NCBI GenBank assembly: GCA_963556695.1
Contig: CAUWAG010000007.1
Coordinates: forward strand, 4,092,001-4,156,000
DNA length: 64,000 bases
From: Anthostomella pinea
Lineage: Eukaryota; Ascomycota; Sordariomycetes; Xylariales; Xylariaceae
Direction: 5' to 3'
Shown here: positions 56,301-64,000 of the stretch, piece after piece
Position numbering within the stretch: position 1 is the stretch's first letter
Layout of the letters: every line of letters begins with the position of its first letter
Notes under the pieces: generated by a model
Told to the model about the DNA's origin: nothing
The model's database searches: none
What the model saw: the letters and a program-made list of their open reading frames with translations, nothing else
Program-made: the position numbers and the translations under genes

Positions 56301-59040
56301 TCCGCCACATTATCTTCAGTGTACATGGGCGGAGGCATCGTGGCTGGCTTCACGATGCTGTGGCGGCATAAGGGTCAGGGGCTCAGAGAGAGAATTCTAC
56401 AGCAAATTTGCATTTAGGGGCGGGGCACAGAGGCTCCTAATCACTGATGCCGATGGCTGAAACTTCACTAATCTATATCCGGCTAAACACCAAAAAAAGG
56501 GCTATCTAACCATCTAAAGAGCGTATAGATAGCCTCAAAGGGGGCTGTAATCCGTGTAAGTGAGGTAGGGGACTTTTGGTGGTGGTTGTGGGGTTTGGCT
56601 GTCCCGGTGGGGGGTGTGTCCCGTTAGGGGGTGGGGGATGGTAAGTCCGAGAACCACACTAGTAGCCATTGTTCTGACTGACACCGAGCAAGTGGTTAGA
56701 GCCTGTATCGCAATGGAGTATCCTCCAAGAAAGCATCACCGTCTACGGAGGGAACCGACTATCCCCGATGGAGCTGTAGCGTGTGAATCGGCGAGGCGCA
56801 AAGGGATGATGCGAGAGCTCAAAGGGCTAGGGACACCGATCTATAAACATGCAGAGCACGAGAGGGACTTGGCAAATTACGAGCTACTGGAAGGTGACCT
56901 ACTTGAAAAGTACCCATCGAGAGCCAATCAAGACAAGCGAAAACAAAATATGGTTCACTTCGACATAGATCCTCCAAATATCTTCATTGGGGGTCTCGAG
57001 CTGGACCGTGCTGGAAGAGGACTGTGGCGAAATACCCGTAGTGAAGCGAAAGCAAAGGCAAATGGCGCTTCGACGGAGCCCGACAAGTCTACAGAGAAGG
57101 CCACCGACAAGGCCACAGAGAAGGCCACCGACAAGGCCACCGACAAGGCACCTGAGAAGACCACAAAGGGAGCCGTAAAGGATACCGCAGAAAAAGACGG
57201 GGCCAGTTCAAAAGATAAAGGAGGTAAAACAAACCCCTTACGTGTGATACACGGTCAGCAGAACCGAAACCCGACCGAAGAGATGGGAGCATTCGCTTGT
57301 TCCTCGACTCAAGGTAAGTTGAAGCACCGTGTTGGACTAAGCATGAAGCCTGACAATTCGGCCGATAGCTTGGGGATTATGGCACTGCAGAATGCATCAG
57401 ACAGGCAAAGCGCAAGTAAGTATTTGCCCTCTGCTTTGAGATACGATGGCCGTGGCTAACCTGCTCGACAGCGTCTATTACCTCAATCGGCGGTGGAAAG
57501 CGAAGCATGGCTTCCACGCCCCTGTGAGTTCAGTCAATGCAAAGTCCTGATTCTGTAGTCAGTGCTATACTGACACATCAGAAGGAGCAATTCGGTCCAG
57601 AGTGGGACAAAATCCCTGATAGGCCCCACGGTCCTGAGTTGGTTGAGTCTAATATAGCCGCTAACTATAGATCTCACACGAACGTATGGGGTATTGCATG
57701 GGTATGTTTTATTTTATTATCAAGCTCTTCGACGCCGAGGAAAGAGCAAAACCCAACTGCCCTAAGATACCACTAAAACCAGAGTCCCCATGCTGCACGC
57801 AAGAGCACAAGGTCCAGTCTGACAGAATATTACTCCACAACATTGAAATCATCTCCATCCCCATCCACCAAATCTCTAACCATGGCGTCTTTTCATGAAT
57901 AAAGACCAGAACGCTGATAGAAACAGACAATGTGGATTTTGATAACCAAATGTAAGTCTGCGCTCTTTCTTATCCAAGGAACCCATAACTGACAGCCCAA
58001 AAGACTATCCTCCGACACCACCTCAACCACAACCGCCTTACGACCTGCCCGTTGCCGACCCACGGTTAACAGACGAAGCAATCGAATTATCCGGGCGCAG
58101 TCACGTCATTTCGTACTGCCCATTCTTCCTGGACCCAGCTAACACAGACTACGACTACGTTGACATCAGATTGCGCCAGACGATTTCTCAGTGCATGAGC
58201 CACGATCCCGGTTGGCGGCCATCGTTAAAGCACCTTGAATATCAAGCCACTCAAATCGTTAGAAATGCGGCGTTCTTGGGCGAGACCGATGAGTACGTGA
58301 GGCGGTGGGTACACTACTGGCTCTACGAGGCGCCATCCACCTCTGGCCCCGGCGGACCGACAGGCACGAGCGGTAAAGCAAAAGGTTTCGGTGGCGGAGG
58401 CGGCGGCGCGCCTGTGAACAAGCTGGAAGAGAACCTGGCTTCGAAGAAGGACCCTGACCACCCTATCCGAATCCAGCTGCAGATTCAGTACAATGCTAGC
58501 TTTCCATATGGCCATGATCGCATCCCCAATGCGGCGGTCAATCTCGACTGCGGGTTCCGGGCACTGGTCGACAGCATCCAAGCCCAGATCGGACCGAACC
58601 CCCTGATCGGCGGCGTCCCGACCGCCATTGTGCTCCCAAGAAACGGTGATCTTCGGACTATTTACAACAACCCGAAGGCAGCGGGTGAATTCGACGTACT
58701 CGTCCTGTTGAACGAGGCCAACGAAGACGAAGAAAGCAACTACTTCCTCTCTGAGCTGTCGCTGGTCCTGGTCCGCTGGGGCGAGTCCGTCGGGCTGAGT
58801 CTCCAGCTTTGCTATATCCTGGAAGGCCGCGGGAGGCCTATGCGCGAGCCGGTGGAGGATCAGAATCCAAGGAACCTCTGGATATATAACGATAATGCGA
58901 TGGATCTCGCGGGAGCCAGTTACAACCATTACGAGGGCATTCGGGCCAGGCCGCGGCCCGCTTCACCGGCCGGCGGCGCTGGTACCGGCGTTAAAGAGGG
59001 GGCCGACCCGGACGACCTCCCAGACTATGAAAGCGACTGA
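53355..59040 (+). CDS. protein-kinase-like gene, probably a pseudokinase, with transposon in an intron
   Basis: Many exons, only partly certain. Pieces in order: MASNTATCGPLPKTWREK (53355, start not proven); VWGGEGVAVH, a Gly-loop-like line near 53715; VVKVAVD with a candidate ATP-binding Lys; CVQLIDAEEVG; DYLIMEYLENGDLVSLI, the hinge region; WAFWLCLVRACIAMEYPP, formed across the transposon-carrying intron; VHFDIDPPNIFIGG, the catalytic-loop equivalent with Asp; a low-complexity KATDKATE repeat; then NVWGIAW, another long intron, and CMSHDPGWRPSLKHLEYQ, the kinase C-lobe end. After the C-lobe a Gly-rich linker leads to about 200 residues of unknown type ending DLPDYESD. No DFG motif is visible where expected, so catalysis is doubtful. 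Exon limits apart from the described intron are approximate. Confidence 0.7.
54417..56641 (-). mobile_element. 2225-bp pogo-family DNA transposon inserted at a 5' splice site
   Basis: Inverted repeats start CCATGCCCCACCCCCTAACG at the left, with the reverse complement (one mismatch in the first 22 bp) at the right end; similarity extends about 85 bp inward. TA duplications flank it at 54415-54416 and 56642-56643. Removing it restores CTCTGCTGTAAGTCC, where GTAAGT is the donor of an intron in the kinase-like gene. After insertion the left side reads GTACCATG and the right side reads GGTAAGTCC, so a GTAAGT donor is recreated by the element's last G. Confidence 0.88.
54570..56338 (-). pseudogene. 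pogo-like transposase, interrupted
   Basis: Read from 56338: MPPPMYTEDNVADAWLD and a psq-type helix-turn-helix (SVRKAAQKHGIPKQTLS), then an in-frame TGA after INGRVT, a CENP-B-like part (RLSPQQESKVAQWILRQE), and catalytic pieces YNVDKGGIMSGFG (first Asp, with the usual Glu changed to Lys), LLILDGHGSHT (second Asp) and HTSHGMQPLDNGPYNALK (third Asp). The long C-terminus has a coiled-coil stretch (ALKDHKIKALEAELERL) and an acidic tail. Several stops and frame changes make it inactive. It runs antisense to the host gene. Confidence 0.82.
57090..57170 (+). repeat. in-frame tandem repeats coding EKATDKA
   Basis: Imperfect 12- and 24-bp units (GAGAAGGCCACC / GACAAGGCCACA) encode repeated EKAT/DKAT tetrapeptides inside the kinase-like gene. 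The unit number is likely to vary between strains. Confidence 0.8.
57702..57760 (-). repeat. introner-like element, copy D, reverse orientation
   Basis: Plus strand reads GTATGTTTTATTTTATTATC followed by AAGCTCTTCGACGCCGAGG and AAAGAGCAAAACCC, which is the reverse complement of the copy A-C type. It lies at the 5' end of a roughly 300-nt intron of the plus-strand kinase-like gene, and the exon ends right at GTATGT. GCTCTT and AAGAGC form a perfect 6-bp stem. Confidence 0.75.
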
Positions 59041-59821
59041 TCATAAACTGGAGGCCGAGATGAATGGTTCTGCAGTCCAGCTAGGGGTAGGGCATGCGCA
59101 CGGCCGGAAGCGGCCCCTATATAAGCCAGCCAAGCTGGGACGGGGAGAACTTCCCTTCTTCATCTCGCGATGGTTGTACGGGGTCAAGGCGTCACGCACG
59201 GTACGCAACGGTCACGATATCACCCGCCCGCCGTCCCTCGCGATGTAACGAAGGGATATCAACTGGGTGCAGGTGGTGATTTTAGATTTTATTTTCCTAG
59301 GACGTGGGCAGCTTTAGTGAGTCTGGCTGCAGGCTCGACGCCTGGCCAGGCCCCTCGGAGATATGTCACCACACAGCCAATGCTGTGAATGTAGATTAGC
59401 GTTTTTGGGGGTGCCCGGTGCTATTAGACAGACATTGTACTTCAATTTGAAATAGTCGACAGGATTCGATAAACCTGGCTTTTGTAGCACTCCAGCTGCC
59501 GTATTGTCACGCGGATGTAACCTTGTGCCACCAATACCGGCGTCGGCAGGTTGGGACAAGTCCGCCAAGAAGGGGACCTGCCGCCTTCGCCTCGACAACT
59601 TCCCCATGCGGAAGGCCTGGAGATGGCAGGCAGGTGCGCGGGAAGACAAACGATGGTCGTAATACGTCAGTCTCTGGATCGGACTTGAGGCTAGAAATAT
59701 CTCTCCTTGGCGTGCCTTGACTCAAGATCGACTTCATAAAAGCTTGAATGTCCCGATCTACTTTGTCATCGTGTGCCAGCGCCGAGATTGACTTCTACAA
59801 CCCCAGCACCCAGCAGCGACA
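59041..59821. other. intergenic, no supported gene
   Basis: This holds the 3' region of the kinase-like gene and the promoter of the carboxypeptidase. Short frames only. Confidence 0.5.
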
Positions 59822-61262
59822 ATGAAGTGGACCGACGCAAGCAGCTTTCTCTGCCTGGCTCACCTGGCTGGCGCATGTCTCCTCCCCGAGGAGCGCGCCG
59901 GAGGTTCCATCCGTCGGCACAATACACGCCAGATCAGAAACTCGGGTAAAGCAATCGGGACAGGTGACCGCTTCAATGGCGGCGCGCTCTTCCCTATTGG
60001 GCTGGGTAGTGGTAATGAAACGGATATGAGCACCATTCTCAATGTCAAAGAGGTCAACTCGGCTCTCCAGGGTCTCGCGAAAGAGTACGGCTTCGAGACC
60101 TTCACGACCCCTTATACCACCTACGAGGGTGCGACCATGTCGGGTGGCACGGTCGGAGGCCAAGGGACCTGCGATGAGACGTACCGCGTGTTTCTGAACG
60201 GCGCTATCCACGCCCGCGAGCGCGGATCGTCGGACAATGTGCTGTACTTCATCGCGGATCTCCTGTACGCCGAGAAGCACGGAACGGGTCTGACGTACGG
60301 CGACAAGACGTACACCAATGCCGACGTGGTCACCGCGCTGAGCACGGGCATCGTCTTTCTGCCGCTGAGCAATCCCGATGGCGTCGCCTACGACCAGTCC
60401 ACCAACAGCTGCTGGCGCAAGAACCGCAACCCCGCGGCCGCGACGAACGGGGACGACGACACGGTCGGCGTGGACCTGAACCGCAACTTCGACTTCGTGT
60501 GGGACCTTTCCAAGTGGGCGACCAGTGTCGCGGATGAAGTCGCGTCCGAAGACCCCTCGTCGGAGGTCTACCACGGAGAGGCGGCCTTCTCGGAGCCCGA
60601 GACGCAGAGTATCAAGTGGGTGATGGACACGTACAGCAAGGTACGATGGTTCCTAGACCTGCACTCCTACGCTGGTGACATCCTGTACTCCTGGGGCAGC
60701 GACACCGACCAGAGCACCAACACCGCCAAGAACTTCCTGAACTCGGCCTACGACAGCGTCCGTGGGAAGACCTCGGACTCGACGACGACGGGCTACGGCG
60801 AGTACATCTCCAGCGCAGACCTGGACAACGTTAGCAGCGTCGGCAAGAGGATGGGCACTGCGATGGATGCGGCAACCGGCCGTAGCTACACGGTGATGCA
60901 GTCGGCTTACCTGTATCCCACGTCCGGGGCCAGTGATGACTACGCCTTCTCGCGCCACTTCGCAGACCCGGATCTGAACCTGGCCTACGGCTATACCGTC
61001 GAGTTTGGATTTGGCAATAATAAGGCATCTTGCCCATTCTAGTAAGTCCCTGGGTTCCCTTACGAGCTCTCCTTGCTTCCAAGAGGTGCCTCCTAGTTCA
61101 CGCCCTGGGTGAGTTGTCTGTTGAGAGTGGTTACTGATTCCTGTTCTCTACAGCCCTACGGACGCTCAATATATCCAGAATCTGCAGGAGACAAATGCCG
61201 GATTCATGGAGTTTCTTCTCGGCGCTGCTGAGGTTGGTCTTGGCGACTCCCAGGCCTGTTGA
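59822..61262 (+). CDS. secreted zinc carboxypeptidase, M14A type
   Basis: Releases C-terminal residues from peptides outside the cell. Exon 1 (59822-61042) starts with a signal peptide (MKWTDASSFLCLAHLAGACLL) and a short propeptide-like part. Zinc ligands: His and Glu in GAIHARERG and the third His in LDLHSYAG. The substrate-binding DLNRNFDF and NPDGVAYD lines are typical of M14. The catalytic Glu lies in YTVEFGFG. A TA|GTAAGT donor then splices to exon 2 near 61155, giving YPTDAQYIQNLQETNAGFMEFLLGAAEV and a final Cys. If the intron is kept, a TAG stop follows at once, giving a protein 406 aa long. Total length is about 441 aa. Confidence 0.93.
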
Positions 61263-62041
61263 GAGAAGGACGGGCTTGGTTCCACGGGCGGCTGAGATCA
61301 TAAGTTGCAAGAAACCAGTCTGGGCGCTTATTTCGGGGGCAGTTAGTAGAAGACCATATCGCTGCTTGTTACTCCGTGCGCGTAGCAAAAGTCAAAACTT
61401 ACTTAATTAAGTTGGGCCCTACGTCTATGTGATGATGGCCTGTTTCCAGAGAAACGACCTGCCAGATACGTTTGTTCCATACTATCACGTGCATATGCCT
61501 GAGATGGGCGGCGCTCGGCGAGAGGGAATCTCGGAGGAGACGTTGCAGGAGGTGCGGTGCCCTTGTGACAGATCATGGCGAGGGATTACTGCTACCCCGG
61601 GAAGAAGTTATGCTCGTACAGTTGCATAGCCTACATGCTTTAAAACATTATTTCTATAACAGAAACTGAGACTTGGCTGTTTGCTGCCTAGTAAGCCGGC
61701 AGTTCCCGGTCACCCGACTTGCCCGGCTGGGGGCCGTCACCTGAGCTGCACTCGTATTCACTGCGTACTGCATCCTGAATCCCATTTACGATTGCAAGTG
61801 AATCTAGCCGTGGGTGCAATTCTATCTTAGCAAAAACTTGGTTGTTTACACCTCTTATACCTTGTACATGGTCAGGACTTGGGGTTTTGTCTACGCCGCG
61901 CTTAACAGAGCAAACGGGCACCGCAGCCACAAACACGTTGGCAGGTGCGTCAATTACGACGCCGTCATCTGTCTTATGCTCTTTCAAGTTCCACGATACA
62001 GTATTGACAACAAGCCTTGAAGGGGTGATTCGAATACCTCG
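61263..62041. other. intergenic, possible gene remnant
   Basis: A plus-strand frame near 61429-61550 (NDLPDTFVPYYHVHMPEMGG) looks protein-like, but I cannot name a family or find flanking exons. The rest has no supported gene. Confidence 0.4.
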
Positions 62042-62802
62042 ATGGAACCGCCGCCATACGATGATCCGGACAGGGATGACTCCAACGAAGTGCTCGAGCC
62101 GGTGATCCTCCTTCTCGCCGGGCAGTCCATCCACTCTGAATCGGCAGACTCGGCCCCACTCTATGAAGTCTCCCGCGGCGTCAGCTCTCTCTCTCATACA
62201 GACCAAACCGTGACATTCTCCCGCCTGGAGCACAATGTGCGGACAGATAGCAGCGGAACCCCCATTGTGAAGCGCCGCGACAGGCACCTTTTTGACCTCA
62301 AGCATCCGCCCGCTACCATCTCCACCGACCGGTATGATTTCTTCGTGGAGTCGGTGTCCAAAAGGACCTTGGGTAATATCGGTTTGAAGAAGAGTTCGAT
62401 ACCAACCAAGCGGGCCTTCAAGGTTCTGCGCATGTGCCGTTCAGAGAAAGACGACCATGTCCTGTTTGAGATCAAGCAGAAGAAGGACCAGTACGAATGG
62501 ATCGATTTCAACGAGAGGGCCATCGCGTTCGAGGACAAGGCAGACAATCAGTACAGGCTGGTGGTCACGGCATCCCTGCACCGGGAGACGATGGACGCGC
62601 TTGTGGCTGCTTGGTGCCTGCGTCTGTGGCATGACTCGGCATTGGACAAGGAGAAATCGATGGGATGGACTGACTGTAAGTCCAAGCCCTTCTGCCACTG
62701 ACTACAAGACTTGCTGAGTTCACTCCAGTCAAGAGGGTGTTCGGCGTCAGCCGCAACGAGTTTGCAGGCAAGAGCGCGTTCTACCCCAATGGGAAGAAGT
62801 GA
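62042..62802 (+). CDS. unknown protein, possibly LURP-one/Tubby-C-like fold
   Basis: Two exons: the first from MEPPPYDDPDRDDSNE to a split Asp codon near 62675, then the intron with donor GTAAGTCC and acceptor CTCCAG, and a short last exon FKRVFGVSRNE...FYPNGKK ending at 62802. The middle alternates short hydrophobic strands (YDFFVESV, AFKVLRMCRS, VLFEIKQKKDQYEWIDF, YRLVVTAS), which is suggestive of a beta-rich barrel like LURP-one/Tubby C-terminal domains. The final LVAAWCLRLW would be the helix. This is an impression, not a match. There is no signal peptide. Confidence 0.65.
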
Positions 62803-63349
62803 GTTGACGCTTATATCGGGTGGCAATTGCCGGTTGAGGCGCCAATGGACGGAAAGATGATGTGCGTACCTTACGTTTATTCGTTGGCAGACCGCGAGCA
62901 GGAAACAATGGGGAATTGAGCATGGAACCTCGATCCTCTCTTTCAAACGGCACAGAAGGAAAAGCCCGCTGAGATACCCAAGAAGGCTCTGGGTAGTCCC
63001 TAGTAACATAACACCCCATGAAAGAGGCTTTGACGGACTTTGATACTCTCCTGCGTCTGAGCTATCGGGGGCTGTTTCAAATGACATTTTGACAAGCCTG
63101 AAGTATTTCGGCCGTGGGCAGCACGCCCAATGACATAGAGGGGTTCCCAACAAACAGCCGATGAAACTTGCCGTCGCGGAATTCCAGGTCTTACTCATAT
63201 TCGAAGACAGCTAAATGGCCAGACATCACCGCTAGGCTTGTGCGACGCGTCTTTGGCTCTGAAGCAGATGTTGCAATCCAATATGTTGCTGGCGTGGACA
63301 TGATAAGGTTGGGCAAGGAATGGTCGTGGCCCCTCGGCGCTTGTTTGGA
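62803..63349. other. upstream region of the mannosidase; N-terminal exon not located
   Basis: The GH47 gene should have a start codon and possibly a membrane anchor around here, but I could not identify them with confidence. Short frames on both strands are unconvincing. Confidence 0.35.
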
Positions 63350-64000
63350 AATGGGAAAGTGACGGACGGCCCGGGGGGCACTTGGTCTGGGGAGTCCTCG
63401 TCCCGGACTACAGGCGAGAAGAGGTGAAGAATGCGTTCATCACTAGCTGGGATGCGTATTCGACTCATGCTTGGGGTGAGCTCTTCGGCATTCTCTCACT
63501 ACTTACTGTCACTCCCGAATCTAGATTAACGATGTGTTTCTGCTAGGAAACGACAGATACCACCCTATCTCCCAGTCCGGGTCCCAGATGAGCCCTAACG
63601 GTCTGGGTTGGGTCATCGTGGACGCGCTAGACACGGTGATGAACCTGACAACTCGACTGGATGAGCCTCGAATATGGCTTCATCGAAGCCTCAATTACTA
63701 TCAGGACCAAGACGTAAACACCTTCGAGGCGACGATCCGTATGCTTGGGGGTCTCCTGTCAGCACACTACTTGACGACGAAACTACCCCACATTGCCTCT
63801 CGCAGAGACGCCGTGTACCTGACGAAGGCCGTAGAGCTGGCAGAACACTTGCTACCGGCCTACGAGTCCCGCTCTGGTATACCGTACGCGAGTGTGCATC
63901 TTGGCAAGAAGAAAGGTCTGCCATCGCATGCAGATGGCGGAGCCTCGTCGATGGCAGAGGCTGCCACTCTCCAACTTGAGATGAAGTACTTGTCGTACCT
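63350..64000 (+). CDS. GH47 alpha-1,2-mannosidase, partial (window edge)
   Basis: Trims N-glycans in the ER or Golgi. An exon ends at 63475 with VPDYRREEVKNAFITSWDAYSTHAW; the intron GTGAGC...GCTAG follows; the next exon starts at 63547 with NDRYHPISQSG and runs to the window end. Family lines are clear: GLGWVIVDALDTVM (the LDTL region), FEATIRMLGGLLSAHYL and the HADGGASSMAEAATLQLEMKYLS region. The 5' end is not resolved and the rest of the catalytic domain lies beyond 64000. Confidence 0.85.

Noticed and set aside
58225..58929. 234-codon minus frame
   Set aside because: Antisense to the supported C-terminal exon of the kinase-like gene.
59795..60574. 259-codon minus frame
   Set aside because: Antisense shadow of the GC-rich carboxypeptidase exon.
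61688..62305. 205-codon minus frame
   Set aside because: Overlaps the better-supported plus-strand gene starting at 62042 and has no known domain.
62548..63198. 216-codon minus frame
   Set aside because: Overlaps the end of the plus-strand gene and has no recognisable features; a possible membrane stretch is not convincing.

Overview
The window reads as nuclear DNA of a filamentous ascomycete (Pezizomycotina). Genes are split by 50-80 nt GT-AG introns, many genes are typical of these fungi (sedolisin, Fps1-like aquaglyceroporin, MCR1, Hce2-type secreted protein, Gpi16, Luc7), and the interspersed transposons are fungal pogo/Fot and Ty1-copia types. I cannot fix the class or genus from sequence alone. 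No CRISPR, rRNA or operon structure was seen.

Layout. 0.4-17 kb is gene-bearing: a sedolisin protease (minus), a small unknown protein (minus), a type-2 glycosyltransferase (plus), an aquaglyceroporin (minus), a 533-bp foldback element, an NADH-cytochrome b5 reductase (plus) and a TauD-type dioxygenase (plus). 17-20.3 kb holds a C2H2 zinc-finger gene and at least two decayed relatives in AT-rich DNA. 20.7-34 kb is a transposon block: a pogo/Fot DNA transposon interrupted by a Copia retrotransposon, then a second, better-preserved Copia element. A tRNA-like sequence follows. 36-50 kb is gene-bearing again: CUE-domain protein, oligopeptide transporter, Hce2-like secreted protein, nucleoside-deoxyribosyltransferase-like protein, RGG protein, LUC7, GPI16 and an F-box protein. 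50.6-64 kb holds a secreted FAD oxidoreductase, a long kinase-like gene carrying a pogo-family transposon in an intron, a secreted M14 carboxypeptidase, an unknown protein, and the start of a GH47 alpha-mannosidase cut by the window edge.

The most notable signal is a family of near-identical introns. Three short introns in two unrelated minus-strand genes (one in the sedolisin, two in the oligopeptide transporter) share sequence along almost their whole length and can form the same hairpin. A fourth copy lies in reverse orientation at the 5' end of an intron of the kinase-like gene. They look like introner-like elements, i.e. introns that multiply. Independently, a 2.2-kb pogo-family element has inserted at the TA inside the 5' splice site (GTAAGT) of another intron of the same kinase-like gene, and its last base recreates a GTAAGT donor.

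Secreted or surface functions are common here (sedolisin, carboxypeptidase, FAD oxidoreductase, Hce2-like protein, peptide transporter). Protein breakdown outside the cell and peptide uptake could work together, but the genes are spread out and no co-regulated cluster is evident.
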